Below, in pieces: positions 24,975 to 33,038 of a DNA stretch of 64,000 nt. Position numbers and translations under genes: made by a program. The DNA is from Lichenicola sp965198575. Its GTDB lineage: Bacteria; Pseudomonadota; Alphaproteobacteria; Acetobacterales; Acetobacteraceae. The notes under the pieces are model-generated. The model did no database searches and was not told the origin of the DNA. It saw only the letters and a program-made list of their open reading frames with translations. Where the stretch lies: positions 3,410,001 through 3,474,000 of the forward strand of contig NZ_OZ240671.1 in NCBI RefSeq assembly GCF_965198575.1, given 5' to 3'. The first letter of the stretch is position 1, and each line of letters opens with the position of its first letter.

Positions 24975-27296
24975 TTGAAGAGTTTCCCGCCCGCTCGGAT
25001 CGATCGCAAACTCGCCGCGATGGATGCCGCCCTTGCGCAGACAGGTGATGTCGAGGATCCCCTTGCGGCCGCGGTCCGGGCCACCAGGATGCCGATCGTC
25101 GTGACGAACCCGCGTCTCGCCGACAATCCTCTGGTTTTTGTCAATGATGCTTTTTGCAAACTGACGGGATATGCGCGTTCAGAATTGCTGGGCCGGAACT
25201 GCCGCCTGCTCCAGGGGCCGAAGACGAATCAGGGCGAAGTCACGAAGCTGCGTGGGTCGGTGCTCGCGCAGCAGCCGGTCGATATCGAGATCCTCAATTA
25301 CTGCAAGGACGGCACGCCGTTCTGGAACCGCCTGCATATCGTGCCGCTGCACGATGTCAGCGGCACCCTGATCTATTTCTTTGCAAGCCAGCTCGACGTC
25401 ACGGCGGAGCGCGACCGCCTGGCATCGCTGGAGCGACAGAATGCGGCTCTGCTCGAGGAAATGGCCGCGCGTCAGCGAGCCGACCTCTCCAACGCGGCGA
25501 AGTCCCGCTTCCTTGCCGTGGCCAGCCACGATATCCGGCAGCCGTTGCAGTCTCTCCTGCTGCTGCAGGGAACCCTGGCAAAAATGGTTCACGGCCAGGC
25601 TGCCGGAACGCTCATAGGCCGCCTCGGGCATATGCTGGACTCCATGTCGTCCATGCTGACCTCGCTCCTGGATCTGAACCAGATCGAGGCTGGTGCGGTA
25701 CGGATCGAGGTCGGCGCCGTCCGGATCGAGGATATCCTCGACCGGATCATCGACGGGTTCGCCTTCGATGCCCATGCCAAGGGACTTGTGCTTCGTGTTG
25801 TTGCGTGCAGTCTTTACGTGCACAGCGATGCCCGCCTGCTGGAACAGATGGTGCGCAATCTGGTTGCCAATGCCGTCAAGTACACCGACGTGGGCAAGAT
25901 CTTGCTCGGATGCCGGCGTCATGATGGCATGCTGAGACTCGAAGTCTGGGATACCGGGATCGGAATTCCGCAGCTGGAGGTCGAGGCGATCTTCCAGGAA
26001 TATCACCAGCTCGAATACGGGAGTCATCGCTCGAACCATGGGTTGGGCCTCGGGCTCGCCATTGTGCAACGTCTTGCCGGGCTGCTGCATCATACCATCC
26101 AGGTGAGCTCCAGACCCGGCAGCGGGTCGATGTTCTCGATCGAGCTTCCGCTCGCGGGCGGCGATGCGATAATTCCCAAGCATCAGGCGGTGGGCGTGAT
26201 CGAGGATGGCCTGGCGCGGCTGGCGCGACGCACCATTGCCATCCTGTTGATCGAGGATGATCCGGAAACGTCGGCAAGTCTCAGTGCGCTGCTCGAGGAC
26301 GAAGGCTACTCGGTGGTGGTGTCTCGCGATTGCGTGCTGGCGCTTGCCATGGTCGAACGCGATGACCTGAGGCCGGACCTGATCATGACAGACTCGCGTC
26401 TCCCGGCCGACCGCAACGGACCGGCATTCACGATGCGCTTGCAGCAACTGCTCGGGTACGACATCCCGGTGATCATGTTGACGGGCGAAGTTTCCACCGA
26501 ATTGTTTGCCGGGGTGGAACTGCCGAACCACCTCAGGCTCACGAAGCCGGTGAAGTTGCGCGAGTTGACCCAGGCAGTGCAGCGGGCGCTTTCCGTGGCA
26601 CGCAGCGTAACAGCCGTCGCATCCCGGGCCGAGGCAGCGACGGAGCCCGGGCTCACCGGGTGCCTGGTGCTTGTTGTCGATGACAACGAGCATATCGGCG
26701 ACGCCATCCGCACCGTCATAGAGGCGGATGGCGGGCTTGTGGAAACCTACGCCACGTCGGAGGCTTTCATGGCCGCCTATCGACCGGGTCCGAGGGCCTG
26801 CCTCCTGGTGGACGCCTATCTGCCGGGCATGAACGGGATCGATCTGCTGCGGCAGCTGCGCCACGACGGCGACACGCTGCCGGCGATCATGATCACCGGA
26901 AACAGCGACGTCGCCATGGCCGTGGCTGCAATGAAGGCGGGTGCATCGGATTTCATCGAGAAACCGGTCGGTGCTGCGGAACTTCTCGCGAGTATCCGGC
27001 GCGCCATTGACAGCTCGGCTGGCCTCGAACGGCTTGCCGCGTGGCGGGAAACGGCGTCCTCCCATCTTGGCGGACTGACGGAGCGGCAGCGCCAGATCAT
27101 GGTCATGGTGCTTGCCGGGCAGCCGAGCAAGAATATCGCGGCCGATCTCGGGATCAGCCAACGGACTGTCGAAAACCATCGTGCCTCGGTGATGCGCAAG
27201 ACCGGCGCCAAGTCGCTGCCCGCGTTGGCGCGCCTGGCGCTCGCGGCGAATTGGGGTGGTGCCGATGGCGAGATCGTCATGCCAGCCCTCGGGTGA
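24975..27296 (+). CDS. LOV-domain hybrid histidine kinase with two receivers and a FixJ-type LuxR DNA-binding domain
   Basis: This 773-residue one-protein phosphorelay has six parts. A PAS/LOV sensor (about 35-145) carries the flavin signature GRNCRLLQG with the photoactive Cys at 76, then NYCKDGTPFWN and the Gln of FFASQLD. The HisKA region has phospho-His 185 in VASHDIRQPLQSL. The HATPase domain has NLVANAVKY, DTGIGIP and GLGLGLAIV. Receiver 1 (about 420-535) has its Asp in LIMTDSRLP. Receiver 2 (about 555-670) has its Asp in LLVDAYLPGMNG and TGNSDVAMAVAAMKAGASDF, typical of FixJ. The LuxR helix-turn-helix reads LAGQPSKNIAADLGISQRTV, very close to FixJ/TodT. TTG at 24975 is the first start; ATG at 25020 is an alternative, and neither has a good ribosome site. 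I infer it is the master regulator of the motif set. Confidence 0.93.
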   Translation: MKSFPPARIDRKLAAMDAALAQTGDVEDPLAAAVRATRMPIVVTNPRLADNPLVFVNDAFCKLTGYARSELLGRNCRLLQGPKTNQGEVTKLRGSVLAQQPVDIEILNYCKDGTPFWNRLHIVPLHDVSGTLIYFFASQLDVTAERDRLASLERQNAALLEEMAARQRADLSNAAKSRFLAVASHDIRQPLQSLLLLQGTLAKMVHGQAAGTLIGRLGHMLDSMSSMLTSLLDLNQIEAGAVRIEVGAVRIEDILDRIIDGFAFDAHAKGLVLRVVACSLYVHSDARLLEQMVRNLVANAVKYTDVGKILLGCRRHDGMLRLEVWDTGIGIPQLEVEAIFQEYHQLEYGSHRSNHGLGLGLAIVQRLAGLLHHTIQVSSRPGSGSMFSIELPLAGGDAIIPKHQAVGVIEDGLARLARRTIAILLIEDDPETSASLSALLEDEGYSVVVSRDCVLALAMVERDDLRPDLIMTDSRLPADRNGPAFTMRLQQLLGYDIPVIMLTGEVSTELFAGVELPNHLRLTKPVKLRELTQAVQRALSVARSVTAVASRAEAATEPGLTGCLVLVVDDNEHIGDAIRTVIEADGGLVETYATSEAFMAAYRPGPRACLLVDAYLPGMNGIDLLRQLRHDGDTLPAIMITGNSDVAMAVAAMKAGASDFIEKPVGAAELLASIRRAIDSSAGLERLAAWRETASSHLGGLTERQRQIMVMVLAGQPSKNIAADLGISQRTVENHRASVMRKTGAKSLPALARLALAANWGGADGEIVMPALG

Positions 27297-27320
27297 CACG
27301 CCGGGGCGATGCGGCCTTAG

Positions 27321-27336
27321 GTATAAGCCGAGGCTT
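27321..27336 (+). promoter_or_regulatory. Degenerate island motif upstream of the receiver gene
   Basis: TTAGGTATAAGCCGAGGCT keeps both flanks of the consensus (TTAGGTA and CCGAGGCT), but GTTT in the middle is replaced. It is about 71 bp before the single-domain receiver. It could be a weak or lost site. Confidence 0.35.
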
Positions 27337-27402
27337 TCCTGTCGTTGAGGTCGTGCCTATCCTTCCGTATGATATCACCACGGCCTTGCTGGCCAAAAGT
27401 CC

Positions 27403-27822
27403 ATGATCAAGTTATTGATCGTTGAAGACAATCTCGTTGTGGCCGAGCTGATCGGGGATCTCCTCGAGGCTAACGGCTATGAGGTGAGTGGCATCGCCCG
27501 AACGGTTTCGGAGGCGGTTCGGCTCTGCAGGGCGCACGACCCGGATCATGCGATCGTTGATCTGCATCTCGCTGATGCGCTTCCCGGGACGGCGCTCATC
27601 AGCCAGCTGGGTGCCCCCACATGCATGGGGATCCTGTTTGCCAGCGACAATGTATTCGACACGCCGCTGACCCGCGCGCACGGGACCGCCTTCATCAGGA
27701 AGCCGTTCCGGGCAGAGGACCTTCTCGATGCTCTGAAGATCGTCATCGAGATCTGCGAGAACGGCCTGTCCTTGCTGCCCCTCCCGCCCGGCTTCCGACT
27801 CCTTGGCCTCCCCGGTGCCTGA
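27403..27822 (+). CDS. Single-domain response regulator (CheY-like receiver)
   Basis: This 139-residue protein is essentially one receiver. Acidic residues are in LLIVEDNLVVAE, the phospho-acceptor Asp in DHAIVDLHLADALPG, and the switch lysine in FIRKPFRAEDLL. The usual Thr/Ser appears as Ser in LFASDNV. It has no output domain, only a 20-residue tail, so it would act as a phosphate shuttle or sink, or through protein contact. It lies 106 bp downstream of the LOV kinase, the natural partner. Confidence 0.9.
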   Translation: MIKLLIVEDNLVVAELIGDLLEANGYEVSGIARTVSEAVRLCRAHDPDHAIVDLHLADALPGTALISQLGAPTCMGILFASDNVFDTPLTRAHGTAFIRKPFRAEDLLDALKIVIEICENGLSLLPLPPGFRLLGLPGA

Positions 27823-27991
27823 TGCTGCCGCTGCGGCATTCGCTGTCACCAGAGGTCGCGTGCACGGTTGCGGTGGCTTCGCGAGCCCACCCTCGCGTCA
27901 AGCCAGCCGATGCTGGCTGCGTGAGTAAACGGCACCCCGGGCCGCCTGCACCAGGCGCCGTACGTCCGCGATTGTCGGTGTCTGCGTTTAG

Positions 27992-28007
27992 GTAGTTTCC
28001 GATCCTT
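27992..28007 (+). promoter_or_regulatory. Island motif copy 9 (orphan gene 28105)
   Basis: It reads TTTAGGTAGTTTCCGATCCT, exact core, 102 bp before the ATG at 28105. It lies in a 280 bp gap with no other gene. Confidence 0.75.
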
Positions 28008-28104
28008 CGCCGGACGGGCGGGCGATTCTAGGGTTGCGATGCGGCCCAAGGTTCCAGATATCGATCCCCACCATTGAAGCCACATAGGTCGCAGGAGGCA
28101 GGGC

Positions 28105-28704
28105 ATGAATCGCATTCAACGAACACCGGGTTCCGGTCGGGAGCTCTCATGGGTTGCCTACCTCGCCGCACTGATCGACACCAGGTCGAGGGCGCACGCC
28201 TCCGCAGGCTTGGCCCCGGCCCAGGCAACGAACCGGATAGGCTCGGCCCGGCCCCTGCAGCGGCGGGATGGGAGCACACTGGTTTGGGTGGAAGCCGATC
28301 TCGATGCCGTCCGCGAGCCGGGATCCGACCGGCGCCGCGGGATGATCGTGGTCGCGCACGATGCCGGGCCGGGAGCCCTGCAAGGATCCTTCATCATTTC
28401 CTACCCCTCGGACAGCGACGATGAGGGGCAGCATGTCGATGCCGTATCCGGCGTACTCGAAGCGATGGGTTGGTCGGTGCTGGCGTCGCGCTGTGGAAGA
28501 ACGCCTGCGGGGCACGTGAACACGGCAGCACTCGTGCGCAGGAAACATGACGGCCTGAGACAGCGGTTGTGGCTGGCCAAGCCGGTCGCGGCACTGCCTC
28601 GGCCCGCCGTACATGCGGGCGTGCTGGCGGCGGCGCAGTCAGGCCCGGCGACGGGTGGTGGCCTGCACATGCGGCACATGTCCGGGCAGCCCGAGGCGCG
28701 TTGA
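28105..28704 (+). CDS. Hypothetical protein under an island motif
   Basis: This 199-residue soluble protein is of no family I recognise. The N-terminal third is Arg/Ala-rich. The middle, LVWVEADLDAVREPGSDRRRGMIVVAHDAGPGALQGSFII, looks like a compact beta-rich core, and the end is basic with several His/Met. No signal peptide or membrane helix is present. A GGAGG site lies six bases before the ATG and motif copy 9 is 102 bp upstream; both support expression. It converges on the next gene. Confidence 0.6.
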   Translation: MNRIQRTPGSGRELSWVAYLAALIDTRSRAHASAGLAPAQATNRIGSARPLQRRDGSTLVWVEADLDAVREPGSDRRRGMIVVAHDAGPGALQGSFIISYPSDSDDEGQHVDAVSGVLEAMGWSVLASRCGRTPAGHVNTAALVRRKHDGLRQRLWLAKPVAALPRPAVHAGVLAAAQSGPATGGGLHMRHMSGQPEAR

Positions 28705-28763
28705 ATGAGGGTGGCACCGTGCGGGACCGGGCGGCATGCAGCGCGCCCGGTCCGGGCACGGGA

Positions 28764-29567
28764 TTATGCGGTCCGCACGGTCATCGAGAAAAGCGTGTGC
28801 CGGCCGAGTACCAGGAGTTGCGCCGGTGTCAGGCTGGACAGGTCGGCCACGACCTCGCATGCGACCTTGCGGAACGTCTCCGGGTGGTGGAGCCTGAGGA
28901 ATTCGACGAGCTGGTCGGCGGCGTTGCTGTGGCCTGCGCCATGACCTACCACGACGATTGCCCTGGCCGACGCGACGGTTTCCGCGAGGCGCTTGTAGAA
29001 GCCCGGATCCTCCGGCGCCCTCTGGCCGCGCTCGCGGGGCAGGGATTTGTGCGCCAGGTGATGCAGGAAATGATGCGGATCATAGGGCGTGATGACATGA
29101 TCCAGCGGATCGGCTGAGTGCACGTCGAGATGATAGACCCTGGCTTCATGATGCGCGACGGTGACCAGGAGATCGGGCGGCGAGGTCGTAATAGCGGGCT
29201 CGGCAGCCGGCGGGTTCTGCCCGGCTTCGGCGTCAGGCGACCAACCGGCCTGCGTCAGGATACTGCGGAACTCGAGTAGCTCGTGCACCGTGATATCCTT
29301 GGAGTGCGGCTTGTGGACATGGTGCTGCGCGCCGCCGATACGCACCACGATCGCGTCGTGCGTCTCCTGTTCGAGCGTGCCCAGCATCTTGAAGAGCGCA
29401 ACGACGTGCTTCCATTGCAGGTTGTGTGCGATCGGGTGCCGGAACAGCGCCTGGAGCGTCCGGCGGCCGGCCGTCGACAGCATGGCCGGGTTCCCTGCAG
29501 GGGGGCCGAATGCTACGTCTATGATCGGTGAGTCCACAGTGCGATCCTTCCGGATTTCCATTTTCAT
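28764..29567 (-). CDS. Hypothetical protein with HicA-like N-terminus and eRF1-domain-3-like C-terminus
   Basis: This 267-residue protein seems to have two parts. Residues about 28-100 (RRTLQALFRHPIAHNLQWKH...IGGAQHHVHKPHSKDITVHEL) resemble the double-stranded-RNA-binding fold of HicA-type proteins, where His and a following beta strand are conserved. Residues about 125-260 (VYHLDVHSADPLDHVIT...ARAIVVVGHGAGHSNAADQLVEFL) resemble the archaeal/bacterial eRF1 C-terminal superfamily, which is found in stress-linked, ribosome-associated proteins. Both are by-eye resemblances. A GGAGAT site precedes the ATG. It follows the BON gene by 75 bp on the same strand, so motif copy 10 probably serves both. 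Confidence 0.6.
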   Translation of the reverse strand: MKMEIRKDRTVDSPIIDVAFGPPAGNPAMLSTAGRRTLQALFRHPIAHNLQWKHVVALFKMLGTLEQETHDAIVVRIGGAQHHVHKPHSKDITVHELLEFRSILTQAGWSPDAEAGQNPPAAEPAITTSPPDLLVTVAHHEARVYHLDVHSADPLDHVITPYDPHHFLHHLAHKSLPRERGQRAPEDPGFYKRLAETVASARAIVVVGHGAGHSNAADQLVEFLRLHHPETFRKVACEVVADLSSLTPAQLLVLGRHTLFSMTVRTA

Positions 29568-29642
29568 GCGTGCGATCTCCGATGTGCCCCGAAATGTCGG
29601 GGCACATCGACCGGACGGTGCCGTCGGCGCCGACGTCGCGGA

Positions 29643-30293
29643 TCAGACGACGGCGATATCGTTCTCGACGTCCGTCGTGCCTGGTGCGGCTCGTGCCGTA
29701 CGCTCGGCGACCTGGCGCTCGTGATAGGAATGCACCGTTCCGCTGAGCACGACGTTGCCGCCGTTTGCGCGCACATGCACCGCTTCAGGATCGAAGAACC
29801 ACGAGCGGTGCAAGGCGTGCGTGATGTCGTCGCTGAGATTGGCGGTATCGACACGCGGCTTGATCGTCAGCTGGTTCGACATGCCGACGACGCCGAACAG
29901 CGGCCGGATGTCCTGCTCCGCGGCATCCTTCTGGTACCACCATTCCACCTCGCCCATCAGCGTGACCCAGCCGTTCTCGACCCTGACCTGAACGCTGTCC
30001 TTGGGAACCGACGCATTCCAGGACAGGCGCTCGATGGCGGCCGCGGCGATCTCCTCGTCCGAGCGTTGCGTCTCGAACGGCAGCCGGACCTCGATCTCCT
30101 CGGCGAGCGCCTTCACGCCCTTGACCCGGCGCGCGGCGGTCTCGGCGGCATGCTTCCTGGCATAGCTGTCGACATGGCCGGAAAGCGTCACGACGCCGGC
30201 GCTGGCGGTGACGCCGATATGGCCTGCGGTTACACTCGGCTCCCAGTCGAATTCCGCCAGGACGGATTGCTGCAGCTGACTGTCTAACGACAT
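29643..30293 (-). CDS. Triple BON-domain protein
   Basis: This 216-residue protein has three successive BON modules of about 70 residues: near 5-70 (GVVTLSGHVDSYARKHAAETAARRVKGVKAL), 80-145 (VENGWVTLMGEVEWWYQKDAAEQDI) and 150-216 (GNVVLSGTVHSYHERQVAERTA). BON domains bind phospholipid or sit at the envelope, and OsmY-like members respond to osmotic stress. No signal peptide is visible, so the protein may be cytoplasmic. GGGAGAT precedes the ATG at 30293. Motif copy 10 is 91 bp upstream. Confidence 0.9.
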   Translation of the reverse strand: MSLDSQLQQSVLAEFDWEPSVTAGHIGVTASAGVVTLSGHVDSYARKHAAETAARRVKGVKALAEEIEVRLPFETQRSDEEIAAAAIERLSWNASVPKDSVQVRVENGWVTLMGEVEWWYQKDAAEQDIRPLFGVVGMSNQLTIKPRVDTANLSDDITHALHRSWFFDPEAVHVRANGGNVVLSGTVHSYHERQVAERTARAAPGTTDVENDIAVV

Positions 30294-30379
30294 CACGATC
30301 TCCCATGAGGACGACGATGCCGGCCAAATGGCCGGACATTCCCGTTGCCCGGAAGCTATCGAAGCGGCTCTTTGAGGCG

Positions 30380-30395
30380 AAGCATCGGAAACTAC
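30380..30395 (-). promoter_or_regulatory. Island motif copy 10 (BON gene)
   Basis: The minus strand reads GGTAAGTAGTTTCCGATGCT, exact core, 91 bp before the BON start. TAAGTAGTTTCC is very close to the rhizobial FixJ site. Confidence 0.75.
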
Positions 30396-30433
30396 TTACC
30401 TGCGTGCTGCCGATGCATGGAACGGACCGATAC

Positions 30434-30449
30434 GTCGTTTCCGAGCCTG
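30434..30449 (+). promoter_or_regulatory. Island motif copy 11
   Basis: It reads GATACGTCGTTTCCGAGCCTG, one core mismatch. It points to the PRC-barrel unit from 242 bp, so it may act with copy 12 as a distal site. Confidence 0.6.
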
Positions 30450-30609
30450 CCGGGCAAGCATCACTATCGTGCCGGCCGACGGTGCCGCGATCGGCGGGCT
30501 CGAGCCGGCGGTGCATGATGGGTGGAACGCAGCGAGGCTCATCTTCGGCAGATCCGGCAGGCAGCGCAGGATGCACTGCACGGTCTTCAGCAAGCCCGCG
30601 CCGGCGTAA

Positions 30610-30625
30610 GTGTTTTCCGAGCCTG
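30610..30625 (+). promoter_or_regulatory. Island motif copy 12 (PRC-barrel unit)
   Basis: It reads GTAAGTGTTTTCCGAGCCTG, two core mismatches, 66 bp before the ATG at 30687. Confidence 0.65.
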
Positions 30626-30686
30626 TGAAGCACGGCCAGCTCAGCTGCATGATGTGCACGATCATCAATCCGCCAGGGGATCGGTC

Positions 30687-31478
30687 ATGCTGAACGTCGT
30701 ATCCTCGCTCAAAAGCTTCGAGCTTCGGGCGAAAGATGGCAGTCTCGGGAGCGTCAGGGATTTCCTGTTCGATGACAGCACCTGGAAGGTGCGCTGGATG
30801 GTCGTCGATACCGGTCGGTGGCTGGCCGGGCGAACGGTCCTGATCCATCCTTCAGCTGTCGTATCGGCGAATTACGGTGCGAGGGAACTGACCGTTGCGC
30901 TGTCGACGGCGCAGGTGAAGGAAAGCTCAAGCATCCTCCAGGACCGCCCGGTCTCGCGACAGATGCAGAACGACCTCTATAATTATTACGGCTGGGATCC
31001 CGCCTGGGGCTCGGCATTGTCCGGCGGTGGCGGCGGCATGTATGGCGCCGGAACCGGTGTGATCTCGGCTCCGCTGTCGGCCCCGATATTCTTCGGCGCA
31101 AGTGCCGTGCGGGAGGCCGAGCATGGACAGATCGATCTCGATGCGGGCGACCCCCACCTGCGCAGCATGGCCGAGGTCACCGGCTACCACGTGCGCGCCA
31201 TCGACGGCACCATCGGTCATATCGGTGATATCCTCGTGGAGACCGAAAGCTGGGACGTCCGTTACCTGATCGTCGAGACCTCGAACTGGTGGATCGGGCA
31301 GCATGTGCTGATCTCGCCGCATGCGGTGACGGCAGTGGACTGGACCGATCAGCAGATCACGCTCGACCTTACCCTAGAAACGGTGAAATCCAGCCCGGCC
31401 TGGGATCCGGCACACATCATCGACGCGCAATTCAAGAGGCAGCTGCACGGCCATTACGGCTGGCCCGGTTATGGATAG
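30687..31478 (+). CDS. Two-domain PRC-barrel protein
   Basis: This 263-residue protein has two PRC-barrel modules. The first (about 5-80) contains SLKSFELRAKDGSLGSVRDFLFDDSTWKVRWMVVDTGRWL. The second (about 160-235) contains TGYHVRAIDGTIGHIGDILVETESWDVRYLIVETSNWWIG. A Gly-rich linker joins them. PRC-barrels occur in photosynthetic reaction-centre H subunits and RimM, and in many small envelope or stress proteins of unknown role. AGGGGAT precedes the ATG. It heads a unit with a membrane-tailed protein and triosephosphate isomerase. A clear paralogue is at 36599. Confidence 0.9.
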   Translation: MLNVVSSLKSFELRAKDGSLGSVRDFLFDDSTWKVRWMVVDTGRWLAGRTVLIHPSAVVSANYGARELTVALSTAQVKESSSILQDRPVSRQMQNDLYNYYGWDPAWGSALSGGGGGMYGAGTGVISAPLSAPIFFGASAVREAEHGQIDLDAGDPHLRSMAEVTGYHVRAIDGTIGHIGDILVETESWDVRYLIVETSNWWIGQHVLISPHAVTAVDWTDQQITLDLTLETVKSSPAWDPAHIIDAQFKRQLHGHYGWPGYG

Positions 31479-31547
31479 TGAGCGAGCTCGCGGTACGAAG
31501 TCGACGGTGACATGCGGGCGAAGCCGCTCTTCCACAGGAGACCCTCG

Positions 31548-32057
31548 ATGCAGGCCACGCGACCCAACGTATTCGACCTCAGGAAAACCGGCCTCGAGCC
31601 CTTCCTGTACGCCGATGTCGGGCCGGAGGCGAACGGATCGACGCTCACGATCCTCTCGATCCTGGCGCGGCTCGGCAAGGACCCCTGGATGGAGGCGGCG
31701 CGATGGACGGCATTGCCGAGATCCGTCGTGATCGAGACGCTGGCACGCAGCATCGCCGAGATGCCGCTCGCGCCAGCCGCCCTTGCCGGTGCCCACGCGA
31801 GTGCTGCAAGGCTGGTGCAGCTGCTGCCCGCGGGCACGCATACGGTGTCGCAATCGGGTGCCCCGGAGTCGGCGCCGACGTCGCCGCGTATCGCCCCGAT
31901 CACCATCCTGTACTGCGCTCTCGCCGTCGGGATGGCGCTGAGCCTGCTTCTGATCCCCCGACTGTCGGTCAGTCCCACGTCGCAGACCGATCATCCGCCA
32001 TCGACGACGACACGGGCCGTCGTCCCCGGGACTCCACCGGCCGCGCGTGACCGGTGA
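31548..32057 (+). CDS. Hypothetical protein with one C-terminal membrane helix
   Basis: This 169-residue protein has a soluble N-terminal domain of about 100 residues (LRKTGLEPFLYADVGPEANGSTLTILSILARLGKDPWMEAARWTA) and then a single hydrophobic helix near 125-145 (ITILYCALAVGMALSLLLIP) with a short Pro/Thr-rich tail. It looks tail-anchored. I do not recognise the family. An AGGAGA site precedes the ATG at 31548. It lies 69 bp after the PRC-barrel gene and 36 bp before tpiA, so it belongs to that operon. Confidence 0.7.
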   Translation: MQATRPNVFDLRKTGLEPFLYADVGPEANGSTLTILSILARLGKDPWMEAARWTALPRSVVIETLARSIAEMPLAPAALAGAHASAARLVQLLPAGTHTVSQSGAPESAPTSPRIAPITILYCALAVGMALSLLLIPRLSVSPTSQTDHPPSTTTRAVVPGTPPAARDR

Positions 32058-32093
32058 ATGCTCCTGTCCCCATAAGCCTCAGGGAGTGACGTG

Positions 32094-32891
32094 ATGCCGG
32101 TGCGGCCGCTGATTGCAGGGAACTGGAAAATGCATGGCTTGGCAGCGCAACTCGCGGAGATCGAGGCCATATCCGCGTTTGTTCAAGTGCGAAGGCCTGC
32201 AGCCGACGTGCTGATCTGCGTTCCGGCCACCTTGATCTCCAGGGCGGCGTCGATTGCCGGTGGTCGCATTGCCGTCGGCGGTGAGGATTGTCACGCGCAG
32301 GCTTCGGGTGCCTTCACCGGAGATTGCAGCGCCGACATGCTGAAGGATGCAGGCGCCACCACAGTGATCGTCGGCCATTCGGAGCGACGCGAATACCACG
32401 GCGAGACTGATGCCATGGTGGCCGCGAAGGCCGGTGCGGCGCGGCGATCCGGCGTCGCCGCGATCATCTGCATCGGCGAGACGCAGGCACAACGCGAAGC
32501 TGGCAATACGCTTGCCGCGTGTGGCAGGCAGATCGCCGGCAGCCTTCCCGCAGACGTCGCGCAGTCCGGCAGTATTGCTATCGCCTATGAGCCGCTCTGG
32601 GCAATCGGTAGCGGGCACGTCCCGGTGCCGGCTCAGATCATCGAGGTTCACCGCCATATCCGGGAGTGCCTGATGGACATTGCAGGCGCGTCCGGAGCCG
32701 ACATCCGCATCCTCTATGGCGGTTCGGTCCGGTCCGACAACGTGCAGTCGATCCTATCACTCGCGAACGTCGATGGTGTGTTGATCGGCGGCGCAAGCCT
32801 GCTTGCGGCGGATTTCGACGCGGTGCTCCGGACGTTACCGGTCATGGTCCAGGAGCCGTCGCGAGCAGATCCGCCCCGCTCCCCTAGGTAA
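32094..32891 (+). CDS. tpiA: Triosephosphate isomerase
   Basis: This 265-residue TIM barrel interconverts dihydroxyacetone phosphate and glyceraldehyde-3-phosphate. The active-site Lys is in LIAGNWKMHG, the His in VIVGHSERREYHG, the Glu in AIAYEPLWAIGSG, and the phosphate loop in RILYGGSVRSDN. All key residues are intact. A GGGAGTG site precedes the ATG at 32094; a GTG one codon earlier is possible. Its location inside a stress operon, apart from gapA/pgk, suggests a second, condition-specific copy serving the aldolase/phosphoketolase module at 19-22 kb. Confidence 0.95.
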   Translation: MPVRPLIAGNWKMHGLAAQLAEIEAISAFVQVRRPAADVLICVPATLISRAASIAGGRIAVGGEDCHAQASGAFTGDCSADMLKDAGATTVIVGHSERREYHGETDAMVAAKAGAARRSGVAAIICIGETQAQREAGNTLAACGRQIAGSLPADVAQSGSIAIAYEPLWAIGSGHVPVPAQIIEVHRHIRECLMDIAGASGADIRILYGGSVRSDNVQSILSLANVDGVLIGGASLLAADFDAVLRTLPVMVQEPSRADPPRSPR

Positions 32892-32903
32892 TTCCCGAGC
32901 CTG
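32888..32903 (+). promoter_or_regulatory. Island motif copy 13 (groES-dnaK unit)
   Basis: It reads CCTAGGTAATTCCCGAGCCTG, two core mismatches, overlapping the last bases of tpiA and lying 140 bp before groES. Confidence 0.65.
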
Positions 32904-33038
32904 TCGGTGCTCATGCGGTCGCCGTACATTCGATCTGGCCAGTTCTGCTCGACCTTGTTGCGGTTAAGAACATCCTGCCGCGGCAGTGGCCGGGCGCGCC
33001 GGTCCTTGCATCCACCAGTCCTTGTCGGAGCAGAAAAC

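Larger units (their letters stand above)
30294..30686. other. Divergent regulatory region with three motif copies
   Basis: Copies 10 (outward left), 11 and 12 (outward right) lie here. A GTG-initiated frame at 30522 (VERSEAHLRQIRQAAQDALH) runs into the PRC-barrel gene in frame, but the paralogue at 36599 lacks such an extension, so I do not include it. Confidence 0.5.

Noticed and set aside
25179..27299. 706-codon minus-strand frame
   Set aside because: Shadow of the LOV hybrid kinase; no domains recognisable.
30522..30686. 55-codon N-terminal extension of the PRC-barrel gene
   Set aside because: The paralogue at 36599 has no such extension, motif copy 12 lies inside it, and the ATG at 30687 has a good ribosome site.
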